Source of the DNA: Periconia sp. R9002
Lineage: Eukaryota > Ascomycota > Dothideomycetes > Pleosporales > Periconiaceae
Reading direction: 5' to 3'
NCBI GenBank assembly: GCA_023627715.1
Contig: JAMAHW010000043.1
Location: forward strand, 62,001-126,000
Length of the DNA: 64,000 nucleotides
Position numbers and translations under genes: made by a program. Numbering within the stretch: position 1 is the stretch's first letter; every line of letters starts with the position of its first letter. The notes beneath the pieces are model-generated. The model saw nothing but the letters and a program-made list of their open reading frames with translations, made no database searches and had not been told where the DNA came from. Shown in pieces: positions 43,001 to 53,503 of the stretch.

Positions 43001-43832
43001 TGAAGATGTCTCCAAATTCCGATACGGAATGGCCTTTCTTGTCCCGTCCTCTTCTCCTTCTTCCAGCACATATACATCCCAGGGATTCCAGACCATGGAC
43101 TTCACGGAGGCAGACCCCGCCCTGGCCCAAGCCCGCCACCAAGCCCAGATAGATACGAGCAAACTATCACCAGCGGCTTGGGCCCAGGGGGTGGTGGTCT
43201 CAGTCAAGAAGGATGGGCTGCTGAGCCACTCCTCAGCCATCCAGTCCTCCGTGCAAGTCCATGGGGATGGAACAGTCAACTACCCTGGAGATGTTGACTT
43301 GCCAATGCTGTTCCCGAACCTCGCCTTCGAACTACCACCGCACGATCTCCAGATCGACGTGGTAGACTTCACCTCCCCTCTTCCAACGCCCACTACATTT
43401 GCTGAGCATGGCAACGCGGCGTCTTCCACTCTCGACGCCGCGTTCTCCGGCAGCACGGAGGAGTGGGAGGTGAAGGCGAAGGCGACGGTGATGACGGAAC
43501 AGCGGCAGGAGAAGGAGAAGAGGAGGGATAGGAAGGTCCCCTCTCCTCCCACCATCACTGCCGCAACCAAGAAGCGCGGCACCGACCCTTCGGCGGCCAA
43601 CACCAAACAGTCAGTTCCCGAACTGACTGTCAAGGCCCCGTCGGGCGGTCCCCGCTTCACGGCAGCCAACCCACGATTCCCCCGGCGCGAACAGACAGCA
43701 GCAGCAGCACTCCCCCCACGGCCACCAACACCAGAAAAGAAAGGTGCTGCTGCCGCTGCTACCGAGACAAAGCGCCGCAAGACGACGGTCAGGAGGGGAA
43801 TGGGTGTTTATATCCCTCCTGGTCGTCGTTAA
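40050..43832 (+). CDS. Large, mostly disordered repeat protein of unknown function
   Basis: A single exon of 1260 residues that I do not recognise. Residues about 565-785 are seven tandem copies of a 31-32-residue unit with core GQKRLRNDDDDELVAEH, then K...KLT. Each unit pairs a KRxR basic patch (nuclear-localisation-like) with an acidic Asp/Glu patch. Three diverged copies occur earlier (about residues 298-420). A Glu/His-rich acidic region lies about 430-540. An Arg/Ser-rich tract (SRSRTRSRSRTER) is near 925-935, after a duplicated RTESEE..VAVPTSSTSS block. The only globular-looking part is about residues 935-1100 (FVIYHNTGVQTTIIQDANTF, GRFTRQNYKDEDVSKFRYG). The tail is basic (ETKRRKTTVRRGMGVYIPPGRR). 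Composition suggests a nuclear, nucleic-acid-associated protein; this is inference. Confidence 0.7.
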   Translation: MAAFTAYTPLRLNRDKPVLDDVFVSEVYSEYDEDSTEEVDVDKPITSDHDPQTILGLSSSATVTPSSDQTTVPKEHPLSTTTPDIVLLSDQTVPSKDRIEAAKASNTVPEAPIKTSSSDTLDTSTSHANIFQKAVEARRLQAAEAVAISAIQKVRARQAWRSTINKHVQEQDNQRKEHLRARGRARDKVAKDTRFKKTTRVMRASNPRSSLSRLPDPLPILKSYMATMNSNQINTEQEFTSVPPPDNNENQSPKCSAESEDHHSEDMSLPQPYDDGDTHMADTQIEDTVIQHAPSISAGQKRARDDEDDELAIEHRAKIPKLEVNNHTIHMDAMEIDSVVIEQQPSIYSSQTYARDDGDHEDPIEQVNSPTLDTDAMDMDIVAIVEHSCISSSQKHARDDDEDELSSEHGAKYAKIEVDNLTTSSGQEHPQEHPQEHRQEQSLDDEIFEPDLPTRYPDEHRQEHSLNEEDIQVEGLPTEEEWEDPKVTPLDEEDIEQEGLPTEHTQGREEPQVDTEEWENPQVQFDECDDDPQDHVQDQGDGDVEMSLAECHVNSLQLGNDYAASSHGQKRPRDDEDDELATEHCSKFTKLTDTIISQGQKRLRNDDDDEFVAEHHSKFTKLTGSIMAQGQKRLRNDEEDELVAEHRTKSIKLTGNTLISQGQKRLRNDDDDELVAEHCAKSIKLTDDVTPSKGLKRLRNDSDNELVTEHRAESPELTVSVAIKQGKKRPRNDSNDELAAEHRVKSPKLSGDPIILQGQKRPRSHRDDALAVEHCIKNRRIDDDSSTVNAVNDSEESGELPVAGQDTASSPELNSRTAVLTVEQPQQPAVPASHEHVEPVAESENGAFGIPVRTESEEHVAVPTSSTSSSAARARTGSRSRTESEENVAVPTSSTSSTSSSAARARTGTRSRESRSQRGSRSRTRSRSRTERTFVIYHNTGVQTTIIQDANTFRRCYGREPNILRNNEIGAGGRGRFTRQNYKDEDVSKFRYGMAFLVPSSSPSSSTYTSQGFQTMDFTEADPALAQARHQAQIDTSKLSPAAWAQGVVVSVKKDGLLSHSSAIQSSVQVHGDGTVNYPGDVDLPMLFPNLAFELPPHDLQIDVVDFTSPLPTPTTFAEHGNAASSTLDAAFSGSTEEWEVKAKATVMTEQRQEKEKRRDRKVPSPPTITAATKKRGTDPSAANTKQSVPELTVKAPSGGPRFTAANPRFPRREQTAAAALPPRPPTPEKKGAAAAATETKRRKTTVRRGMGVYIPPGRR
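41751..42415 (+). repeat. Seven tandem 93-96-bp coding repeats
   Basis: The GGNCAGAAGCG-type unit start recurs at 41751, 41844, 41937, 42033, 42129, 42225 and 42321. The first two steps are 93 bp and the following four are 96 bp; all preserve frame. Units are about 70-85 percent alike by eye, so this is an array old enough to have diverged but still regular. Confidence 0.9.
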
Positions 43833-44259
43833 GGGGATGACGGGTTGGTGGGTGGTGGGAGGAAGAGGGGTATGAGATGAAAGGGGGGGGAGGGGGAAAA
43901 CATTAATAAGGGACTGGTGGAGATGGTGGAAGAATTCTGGCGTGGTGTTTGGCAAGGAGGAAAGAGGATAGAGGAATAAGTGGATAAGACGATTGCTCCT
44001 CAACACAACCTTACTACGACTAGCTTCGGATGGCAGGATTAGCTATACAGGTTTTGCGTTTAACACTATTGGGTGGGATTTGTACTATTTGAGAAGACGA
44101 TAAGTTGCTGTATTATAGTAGACGTTGTGATCATGATGATAGTATAAAACACATGGGATATAAACTTCAAAAGCCGCAAAGGTCACATGACACAGTTTGA
44201 TAATTAGGCAAGGCAATAATTCTCAGTTTCACTGAATGATAGTACGACTGAAACTAAAT
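43833..44259. other. Intergenic region between convergent genes
   Basis: 427 bp, purine-rich at first then AT-rich. No gene seen. Confidence 0.35.
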
Positions 44260-45528
44260 CTACTCTTTATACTTCTGATCGTGAAACCCAGCCAAAACCT
44301 CCACCTTTCCATCTCCCCTCTCTGCCCATCTCTTGGCCGCAACCTCCGGGTTCAACTGTAGCGTCTGTTTCGCCCTCACCCACTCCTCCATCGTGACAAT
44401 CTTCTCGAACCGCGGCTTAACCCCCGCCTCTTGCAACACGGGACTGTCGGTAATCGGCAGAAGCTTCGTATCATTATGCGGTCTCGCGAAATACAACAGT
44501 CCTGTCCTCTTAAACTCACGCTGGTCTTCCGGGGGCGCGACAACGCGGTGCACAGACGACTTCAGCCATCCGCCTGTCAGGTGCGAGATGGTGTCTGCGA
44601 GATTCACGGTGATGGTGCCCGGTTGCGCACTTACCCACGTCCACTCGCCGTCCTCGCCTAGGATCTGCAGACCGGCGACGGGTTGGCGGAAGAGAAGTGT
44701 TACGGTGCCGAGATCGGTGTGACCGCCTGTTGCGCCGTACTTTGCATCTTTCCACTCTTCTTCTGTGCGCGGGTAGTAGATCATGTACCGGAAATGGTCC
44801 TCGGATTTCTTATCGTATGTGTGCTGTCTGACCAGGTAATCTTCATCCGGAAGCTTGAGCACAATCGCAAACAATCGGAGTAACGGAAGTACGACGTTTG
44901 CATGCAGCGCTTTCTGGAACTCCTCGATTTCGGGAAGGTGCGCTTGGAGGAGAGGCGGGTACGTGTATTTTCCTTGGAAGTCTGGCGTGAATTTGGGGAT
45001 GTTGAATATTTCAATGTTGTCTTTTGTCTTGGCTTGCAGCGCGCGACCTGGGCGGCGCCAGCCGTTGTAGTCGGCGGCGGCATAGTTTACCTCGTGTTTC
45101 TCCTTTTCCGAGACAGGGAGCTCGAAGAAGTGCTTTGCGAGGGTGAATTGGCGGTCTACTCTTTCTTGGGAGATGTTGAAGTTTTTGACGTAGAACTAGG
45201 CAGGGGAAAGTTAGTTTTGCTCGTTTTTTGCTTGAGAGCCTGCTCTACAAAGTGATGGGGCGTGTTGTTAGACTGAGGAGGAATGGATGCAGCTTACAAA
45301 TCCTACGTGGTGAACGGCATGTTCGAGTTGTTTTGCCAATCGCTCCTTGCCGCCTTCGCGGTCGTAATCTTCAAGATCGAGGGTTACGAGCTCTGACCAA
45401 GGAAGATCGGCTTTAGTTTCTGGGGGGTGGACGTAAGGCTCAAGGTTGGAAAAGTCATATTTTGAAGAATCTTCTGTTGTCCCAACCTCTTGGGTAGTAG
45501 ATTTCTGCGTTGTTGTAGTGGTGGACAT
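44260..45528 (-). CDS. 2-oxoglutarate/Fe(II) dioxygenase, isopenicillin-N-synthase-like
   Basis: Oxidises an unknown small substrate using 2-oxoglutarate, O2 and Fe(II). The exons 45528-45298 and 45195-44260 give 388 residues. The N-terminal DIOX_N-type part includes VTLDLEDYD, LEHAVHHVGFFYVKNF, FTLAKHFFELPVSEKEKH and DYNGWRRPG. The 2OG core has the iron ligands His and Asp in GATGGHTDLGTVTLLF and the distal His in LKSSVHRVV. GLQILGEDGEWTWV and TVNLADTISHLTGG are typical of the family. No secretion signal. Divergent from the Dal5-type permease across 1.36 kb and followed by a regulator gene, a layout seen for small nutrient or metabolite pathways. Substrate cannot be predicted; thymine-7-hydroxylase-like pyrimidine oxidation is one of several options. 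Confidence 0.88.
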
Positions 45529-46892
45529 GGTCAGTATGATATTAACTCGGTGAACTGAACAAGAGTATATTTTGAATCAGTATTTCAGAGTTAAATACGG
45601 AAGATACAAGCGATAATTATATCAAGCCTCTGGAACTATACAATTGCGGCGGTTTATCTCCGACCACTAAGACGTGCTACTGAAGCTTCTTGGATGTCGT
45701 AATAGCGTCAAGCTCGCACGCTATCATTTACATGCATGACCGTGTGATCCGAACCGGAAAACAACATAACCCCTCTTTCCATGGAATTCACCTGGACAGG
45801 GTCCTATCTCGGATAAGTACATCAGAGGGGTAGCGTTCTAATAATGTTGCCGTACAAATATCTAAACAAACTATGAATGTTTACTGAAAAAGTTGATTTT
45901 GACATCTGACAATGACACAAGGCCAAAATCATTTCGAACAAACATGATATAGAATTTGTTGTTTGTTGAGCGTAGAAAGGAAAATTGGTTCAGCTAGCCA
46001 CCAGTTGCGATTCTTCGGAATTATCCGACCTTCTAGTACTCCGATATAAGTTAATGAGCAAGAGAACATCTTTCGATGTACTACCCAGGCCGAATGTTGG
46101 TCAGCATGTCTTGCAGTTACCCCACACATGTCAATACTAGTTATACGTGGAGTGAAATCCTAGTGGTTGCTGCAGTTAGCCGTTATCGGTATGTATGATG
46201 CCATCGATTCCCTGCATCGCGAACACACGGAATACGAGAATCTGCGACGAGCGCAAACGTTATCATGAAACAACCCAAAAATATGACAGTGTTCAAAAGT
46301 TGATATATCTTTCAATGTTAAATTGACGACGCAATACGGGGGGAGCTTGTATGGTTGCTGGCTTCCCAGTGGAATAAGGCTCAGGTGGCATACCCATGTA
46401 CCCACACATATACATAGTCAGCTACATCTACGTCTACAATAGTCTCCACTCCAGGGACTACCCTTTACTAACAAATTTCCGTTTATAGCATTCAACAACT
46501 CCACAGACCCACTAAAGTACAACGTGCCGCGGCGCTTCCCCAACCCACGCCTAACCCACACAAGCACACCAAGCCCAGAGTTATGCATAAAACGCCATCG
46601 CTTGCTTAATCACGCTACCGGCACGACTTCCTTATCAACTTCTTCACATAGGGTGACACGCCACCTTGACACCGGCGGAACCTCGCTGTAGATTTGTTAT
46701 CTGCGGAGCCATTGGATGGGATGTCAAGAACTATGGGACTGATCACGACATGGCATGGGCGTTAGAGTTTGGGGAAAAACTTTACCCCCTCTGGAGGACA
46801 TGGCTATAAATTAATAGATTGCATATATGTACCTGCGCGTCTAACCCGCGAATCCAGGAGGAAATCACTGTTCTGTTTCCCCGCACGCCAAC
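45529..46892. other. Divergent intergenic region, 1.36 kb
   Basis: Shared upstream region of the dioxygenase and the permease. AT-rich centre; the 400 bp next to the permease are richer in C. No gene, repeat or RNA recognised. Confidence 0.4.
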
Positions 46893-48507
46893 ATGACATC
46901 AAAGGAAACCTCCAAAACAGCGACGAGCCCAGCTCCCGATGAATTGACAACAAGTGAATCGGCGTCATCTTCACCCGATGATCAAAGAGTGGGAAAAGGA
47001 GATTTCCGTGGCAAGCTACGTCAAACACGACGCTCCATCCAGCGCTACATCTGGGACGACCCGGACATACCCGCAGAACGGAAATGGTTCCTCTTCAAAC
47101 TCGACCTCTTCTTGCTCACGTCCGCATGTCTGGGATACTTCAGCAAGAACCTCGATCAATCCAACATTTCCAATGCCTACGTTTCGGGCGTACGTTAACC
47201 CCCTATCCCTCCCCTACTATACCAACACTGCAGAACAACACACTAACTGCCCGGTTGCTACACAGATGAAAGAATCCCTCTCCCTCCACGGCAGCGAACT
47301 AACCTACGCAAGCAACGTCTTCACCGCAGGCTACGTAATCGGGCAACTCCCCGCCGTAATGCTCGCCACCAAAATCCGGCCCTCGATCCTCATCCCCTCT
47401 CTCGAGATCCTCTGGTCCGTCCTAACCTTCTGCTCCTCCTCCGTGACATCCATATCCCAGCTCTACGCAATCCGCTTCCTCGTCGGGCTCTGCGAGAGCG
47501 GGTACTTCCCCGTCATGATCTACCTTGTGGGGAGCTGGTACACGAAATCCGAACGCGGGAAGCGCGTCGCGCTGTTCTACTGCACGGCGTCGCTCGCGGG
47601 CATGTTCAGCGGATACCTGCAAGCGGCGGCGTATACAAATTTGGATGGGGTTAGTGGACGGGAAGGGTGGCGGTGGTTATTTATCATATGTGGGAGTATT
47701 TCGCTGCCGATTGCGTTTTTGGGGTACACTTTTATACCGGATTTCCCGGAGACGACGCGTGCGTTTTATATTACTAAGGAAGAGGCGGAGAGCCAGTGTG
47801 CGCGGTTGAAGGAGGAAGGGCAGAAGCCGCTGGGGCATAATCCGTGGAATCGGGAGAAGTTGGTCAAGGTGGCGAAGCAGTGGCAGTTTTGGGTATTGCC
47901 GATAGGGTATTTCTTCGTGCAGGGAAGCCATGTTGTGCATCAGCCCGTGATGGCGCTGTGGTTGAAGGCGAATGGGCATTCGGTGTATGAGAGGAATGTT
48001 TGGCCCACGGGACAGGTTGCTGTCGGGGTTGTGGTGCAGCTTCTTGCGGGCATGCTGTCGGATTCGCCGCTGCTCAAGGGCAAGCGGTGGCCTGCTATCA
48101 TCGTGATGCAGAGTGGAGCCCTTTTTGGGAACATTGTTCTCTCGGTTTGGAATGTCTCGGATCGGTTGAAGTTTGTCGCCTATTATTTTGCATACTTTAC
48201 CGCTGGCGTACCGGGCCCGTATTTCGCCTGGTTCGTAGATCTTGTCCCGCATGATCATGAGATGCGCGGGTTCTTGATCGCTGTCTCCAACATGTTCAGC
48301 TATATCCAGGTTATTTGGTATACGCTGGCGGTGTGGAGGACCGTCGATGCCCCACGGTTCCACGCTGGGTTCACGGCGGCTGCTGTGCTTGGGTCTGCGA
48401 TGATAACCCTGACGCTTATATTGCGTTTGTTGCAAAAGAGAGACCAGAAGAAAAGACAAAGAGAGGTGCAAGTTGCAGAAGATGTAGAAACATCCGTGAG
48501 CCACTGA
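46893..48507 (+). CDS. MFS anion permease, Dal5/pantothenate (FEN2/Liz1) type
   Basis: Proton-coupled uptake of a small carboxylate or vitamin. The exons 46893-47189 and 47266-48507 give 512 residues. The family opening is clear: ERKWFLFKLDLFLLTSACLG, YFSKNLDQSNISNAYVSGMKESL, NVFTAGYVIGQLPA, then RFLVGLCESGYFPVMIYLVGSWY (membrane segment 4 signature) and GREGWRWLFIICGSISLPIAF. The latter half has GHSVYERNVWPTGQVAV, VPGPYFAWFVDLVPHDHEMRG and a basic cytosolic tail (LLQKRDQKKRQRE). Pantothenate, allantoate, biotin and nicotinate carriers share this pattern; LDQSNISNAYVSGMKE leans to the pantothenate branch. Codon use in the second exon is GC-rich compared with the first. Confidence 0.87.
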
Positions 48508-48756
48508 TGAAATTAAGCTGTGGCCCGGCAAGCATTTGAACGCCAGCAAGAGTACCAACTCCGGTTGTACTTGTCCTAGATAATCGTTGAAAAATTGGAT
48601 AGAATTATCAACGGTACAAAACAACGAAAGTATGTACTATCCTATGACTCCTCACCTTAATATTGTGATTGATATTTCGAACACAAGCAATTCCATCCAA
48701 CTTTTTCAAGTAAGCCAGAATACATCTCCCCTACGCCTCAAAGCAACTTCAAATGT

Positions 48757-50973
48757 TCAAACTGTTCCCCACCCCCCATTCCACTGCCCCTGAACCGCAA
48801 AGTTCTCATCGTACCCGCCCATAACCGTATCAAAGAAAGTCGCATCCGTGCCCTGGAAGGCCCACTCCTCCGACCCCGCTAAAAGATCCGGCATAGGCAA
48901 CTCCCAGCCTTGCAAGGGCCCCTCAAATTCCTCGAATGTGGCCAAGTTGTATATCGGCTGCGTAACCTGCTCATATTGTTGACTAGGGACGGCCCCGGGG
49001 GGCTCGCAGGGCAGAATCGCAAAATGTGAAGAGGGAAAAGCGGGATCTGCGCTTGTAGTGTTGGTCGGAGGTGCAGCGATGGAGAGTTTGATGCAGCCAA
49101 AGTAGGGGACGTTAAGGTATAAGCTGTCTTGACCATGCGTTGCATCACTGCCAGATTGAGCTTCTTGGTGATCGACCACGTTCGCCACGACGTTTTCTCG
49201 CTGATGGCCCATCGTTTCCTCGAGCTCCACTAATTTTCTGGTCAACTTCGCGGTGTGAGCCGATAGCTCATCCCCATTCAGTTTCCATAACTCATCCAAC
49301 ATATCGAGCGTTCTTTTGATCAGATCGAGATCTTGAGCCCGCTGCTCCGCAAAATCGAAACTTTGGGATTCACCGTTTCCGTTCAGATAGGCAAGGAGCA
49401 GCGTCTTTGAAGCTGTCAGAGCACAAAAGTCTACTGGTCGACAGCAGTACACGACTTTGATGTGCGATCTGAAAGCGATGAACCGTATCAGCACCTCCCG
49501 GCTCGCATATAGACACGCATACCGGCTGTAATCGAATTGCGGATCCGGCCTCACTTTGCTCAAAAGATGAGGCAGGTGAAGAACCGTTACCATGTTGTAG
49601 TGAATGATTTGCATCTGCGCGCTGATCATGCGCGACATCATCTCTTCGTGCGTCATGTTAGGTCCGAATTCTAACGGCGACCACCACGCAGTCGACGTTT
49701 GAGCAACTTTTGCATTGAAAAGCTTGTCGATTTCCATGGTCACTTTGATATCGTAGTTTCGGTTTTGGTTTCGGGTAATGATGCGGTTGCAGAGATCTAT
49801 TTGAGACCGCTCGAACCATTCCTCGTCTCTTTCGCCGTCTTTTTTGGGCCCCGTATCGAACTGCGTGGTGGAGATCGTGCTGGGCATACCAATTAGCAAT
49901 GAGATATATCGCTCAATGTACGCGATGTGGTGCCATATGAAGGGACCGGACATGCGGGTATTAGGGTCGAGCTGTTTAAGAGGTATGTTGTGCGGTTTTC
50001 TGTGCAGATGCATCAATTGAGCAGCTGTTGTAGCACGCCGGAGCGCTGCAAGTGCTTGTCGAAGGTTACCACCGTTGATAAGGAATACGGCTTCGCACAT
50101 GAGGCATTCGAGACCTTCCCGTGAGTCGAGCAGCTCATCATGACATGTTACCAGTCTCGACGCGAGTTCGTAGTAATGGTTCATACACTCACGGACATTC
50201 CCAATACCCTGCAGCTGGCTACGGTCAAAGGAGGGATCAATTTGTTGCATGCACAAAGCAAGATGAAGTAACTTGCGCGCAAGGAGAACAGGGTGTGCTG
50301 AGACGGGAGGGATTTGTGCAAGATCTGTGGATGTTCGTGTGTTATCGGCAAAAATCTTTCTGTAAGGATTGCAGAGTGCTTGCAGATAGATCGATGCTTT
50401 TCCAGACTCGAATAAACAGTCGACAACTGATTGCGGTGGAAACGCGGCATGGATCAATTCGCATGCCTCGCTATATGTAGGTTGCGCTAAACGGTCCCGT
50501 ATAGGCAAGGCTGTGGGAGCTCTTCGTTCGGGCAGCGACTGTGATCTATCAGCAATATCTCTATATCAAGTGTTTGACCGCATACAAAAACGTTGCTCCC
50601 TCCTTCTTCCGAAGCAGACCGCTCTCGACTTTCCATGGAATCCGGACTGAGACCCTGTATCCCGAATTTGGCGGTCAGGTCTTGCAGCATTCTTTCCACT
50701 CTCTTCAGCCTCTCGCTATTCTCCCAATCTCGGGGTATCGAAGCATCCGCCGTGTCCTGTCCAAAACATGGTGTCCCTCGATTGCGACAGCTCACACATG
50801 AGACAGATGAGTTTTGGTCGAAGAAACAGCGTATCTTGCGTCGTTTGCCTGTAATTATGAACACTGATATCTGCCTCGTTTCTCCGGAAAGGGACTCGCT
50901 AAACGGTCTGCTTACATTCAGCACAACTCGTCGTTCCTTTCCGCAGTGTTCTGCGAGGCGTTGTATTTTCCAT
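48757..50973 (-). CDS. Zn2Cys6 transcription factor
   Basis: Nuclear regulator. The exons 50973-50916, 50848-50586 and 50538-48757 give 700 residues. The zinc cluster is split by the first intron: GTTSCAEC|KRRKIRCFF, then SVSCVSCRNRGTPC. A predicted coiled coil (LKRVERMLQDLTAKFG) follows for dimerisation. The fungal middle homology region spans most of exon 3, with the family LP.R..A..L junction (SLPERRAPTALPIRDRLAQP), PVLLARKLLHLALCMQQID and MSGPFIWHHIAYIERYISLLIGMP. The C-terminal 100 residues are acidic and Gly/Trp-rich, a possible activation domain. It lies tail-to-tail with the permease (249 bp) and may regulate it and the dioxygenase; this is positional inference only. Confidence 0.87.
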
Positions 50974-51667
50974 GGTGCATCCCAAGTCACCGTCGATAAA
51001 TGAAGTTTCCACTTCTCTGCGAGGTGCAAACCCGAGTTCAGGTGGGGGAAACGTGTAGTCTAAATATATAGACTCCCGAGTTATTTTCCAACGGGAAAGG
51101 ACGGACCAGCTGAATGCAGGGGTGCAAGCTGCTCGATACGAGTAAGTTGTTTAAAGGATTCACCAATGATGGCTTACAATTTCCACCTATCCATCCACAT
51201 CTTGCCACACCCATATGATTTTGCGTAAACAAACTGTTGGGTATGGTTGAGCGCTGCGCCCGTGCACTATTTAATGCGTCTGCATTAGGCAAGAACATCG
51301 CTCGAATGCCTTATCGGCGTCAGCCCACATGCATGTCTGAATTGGAATACTTTGAGTCGCTTTTCGTCACAAGACGATGCGATCAAAGTACGTACAACTG
51401 AGGTACAATTAAGCTTCGAGGCCGGAATATCCATGGACCGGTGTTTGCACCAACATAGGCAGGCACATTGATCGCGCCTTCCTCCAGACCTGTCAGATTG
51501 CTGATGATATCACGTGCTCGTACAGCACGTGCGAAATCTCAAATCTTGAATACACCTGGGCATGTATCGATGGCATAAACGAACCTAGACATGACAAAAT
51601 GAAGGATTCTAAAATTATATTTTTGATGCCCTAGCCCTGCCTATCTTCTATAGTACAATAGAATTAC
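50974..51667. other. Intergenic region, 694 bp
   Basis: Upstream of the Zn2Cys6 gene and downstream of the 5'-nucleotidase gene. A short inverted motif GATATCACGTGCTCGTACAG containing CACGTG lies near 51505. No gene seen. Confidence 0.35.
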
Positions 51668-53503
51668 CTACAACTGTCCCCACAGCAATACAAGCGCTGC
51701 AACAAGCGCAACGGCAATAGCCGCAAAGGCACCAACCTGTCTAGCAACCACAGGTGCGGCATCACTAGAGAAACCAACGCTACGTGGTACAACGGTGTTG
51801 TATGATGATCCTGCTGTAGATGTGGAAGCAGGTGGGCTAGCAGAGGAAGAAGACGGCGGCGTAGTTCCGTTGGTGGGGGGAGTAGCGGTGCCGTTGACGA
51901 TGGATATGCGGCCATCGAGGGCGATGTCGACAGGAGACTTGGCTAGGATGTATTGGGTAAGCACCTCATCTTGGGTGTCGAGGATAGCGAAGTCCTTGGT
52001 GGGCGTGAAGAAGTTGTCTCCGCCGGTCGCGAGGAAGTCAAGCGTGACGAATTCGTACTCCGCAGCCTTGTCGAGCGGAGAATCGCCGATGGTGACGGCG
52101 ACAAGCTTGGTGCCGTTGGCGTTGTTGGGGTTGTACTCGATCTTGATGCCCTTGCTGACTTGGAGGAAGGAGGTTACGGGACGGCCGTTTTGGACGTTGA
52201 TTTTGGAGACAATGCCTTCGATGACGTTCCAGAGGGCTTCGCCGCCGAGCTTGATTTCGACGATGGCGTTGCCGAAGGGGAAGGAGGTAAGGACTTCGCC
52301 GCGGGTGATTTCACCCTCGTCGATAGTGGCGCGGACTCCGCCTGCATTGATGAGAGCAAAGGCAACGTTGGCAGAGGCGTTCTTGCGGTACTCGTACATG
52401 GCATCGGCCATGAAGTCACCGAGGAGGCATTCTTTTTGCTGGCAAGTGGACTGGTCGAGCACAACCTTTGATGTACCAAGGACTTCGGCAGCGAACTCTT
52501 CAAATGGCTTTCGCCATTCGTCAATCTGAGCTTGCAAGTTCTCGTCAATCTTGGTAGTGTTGGTCATGTGGTATGGTGCTCCGTGGTAGGCGAGAATTTT
52601 GCCGTTCGCGTCGTAAGTGACATCAATGTAACCGACATATTCACCCCATCGGTAGGCCGTGACAATGAAAACCTCATCGCCGTCCTTGTTCTTGACAATG
52701 GTAGGGTACTTTCCTTCAGCACCTTCCATGTCTCCAAGAAGGGTGTGACTATGACCTCCCATAATAAGTTGGAGACCAGAGACGGCTGCAGCGAGTTCCT
52801 GGTCTTTATCATATCCAATGTGGGTAATTGCGGCAATCCTGGTGATGTTGGTAGTGGCCTTGATCTCATCAATCGCGTTTTGCACAGCTTCTACAGAATC
52901 AGAGAACGTGGTGAGTTCGGAAGGCTTGGAGATGCCCGGGGTAGTCTCGGTGGTCACTCCAATGACAGCGAGTCCCTTGTCAGGGAAAATGTGGTACGGC
53001 TTAATAGTCTTGTTCAACTTGGGATGCGTGGAGTGGATGTTCGCCGAAATAATGGGGATGTTTGTGAGGTTGGCGATAAAGTCACCCAGTCGGTCGTCAC
53101 CCCCATCAAATTCATGGTTGCCGAGGGTCATAGCATCGAAGCCCAATTGGTTCAGGGTCGCTGCAATCTTCTCGCCGCCATAGTAGGTGTAAAAGAGTGT
53201 GCCCTGGAACTCATCACCGACATTGAGCCACAGACTATCGTCGTGCTTGGCTCTCTGCTCATCAATCGTGGCCTTGATGCGGGCATAGCCTCCAAAACAT
53301 CCACGTTCGGGGCGGGTGCAATCGGTGCCGGAGCTGGAGTACTCGTCCAAATGTGCGTGCACATCGTTGACGTGGAAGAAAGAAATGTTGTAATTTCCTG
53401 CAGAATCTATTCCACGCTTCTGCAATCTTTGACTGTAGAGCACATCATCTGCCACGACCAGGCCCGCGAAAACAGACAGTGCTGTTGAAGTCGAAAGCTT
53501 CAT
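51668..53503 (-). CDS. Secreted, GPI-anchored 5'-nucleotidase
   Basis: Hydrolyses extracellular nucleoside 5'-monophosphates to nucleoside and phosphate, in phosphate or nucleoside salvage. Single exon, 611 residues. Residues 1-18 are a signal peptide (LSTSTALSVFAGLVVA). The metallophosphatase domain shows the two-metal motifs VNDVHAHLDE, NVGDEFQGT, TLGNHEFDGGDD, THIGYDKD and GGHSHTLLGD. The C-terminal 5'-nucleotidase domain follows (CLLGDFMADAMYEY, ALINAGGVRATIDEG, SFPFGNAIVEI, YEFVTLDFLATGGDNF). A Ser/Thr/Pro stalk (about 545-570) and a hydrophobic end (AFAAIAVALVAALVLLWGQL) predict GPI anchoring. Many N-glycosylation sequons are present. Confidence 0.93.
   Translation of the reverse strand: MKLSTSTALSVFAGLVVADDVLYSQRLQKRGIDSAGNYNISFFHVNDVHAHLDEYSSSGTDCTRPERGCFGGYARIKATIDEQRAKHDDSLWLNVGDEFQGTLFYTYYGGEKIAATLNQLGFDAMTLGNHEFDGGDDRLGDFIANLTNIPIISANIHSTHPKLNKTIKPYHIFPDKGLAVIGVTTETTPGISKPSELTTFSDSVEAVQNAIDEIKATTNITRIAAITHIGYDKDQELAAAVSGLQLIMGGHSHTLLGDMEGAEGKYPTIVKNKDGDEVFIVTAYRWGEYVGYIDVTYDANGKILAYHGAPYHMTNTTKIDENLQAQIDEWRKPFEEFAAEVLGTSKVVLDQSTCQQKECLLGDFMADAMYEYRKNASANVAFALINAGGVRATIDEGEITRGEVLTSFPFGNAIVEIKLGGEALWNVIEGIVSKINVQNGRPVTSFLQVSKGIKIEYNPNNANGTKLVAVTIGDSPLDKAAEYEFVTLDFLATGGDNFFTPTKDFAILDTQDEVLTQYILAKSPVDIALDGRISIVNGTATPPTNGTTPPSSSSASPPASTSTAGSSYNTVVPRSVGFSSDAAPVVARQVGAFAAIAVALVAALVLLWGQL

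Noticed and set aside
47677..48624. 315-codon open frame opposite the Dal5-type permease
   Set aside because: Shadow frame produced by GC-rich codons of the permease; low-complexity composition.
52532..53488. 318-codon open frame opposite the 5'-nucleotidase gene
   Set aside because: Antisense shadow of a strongly conserved gene; no domain of its own.
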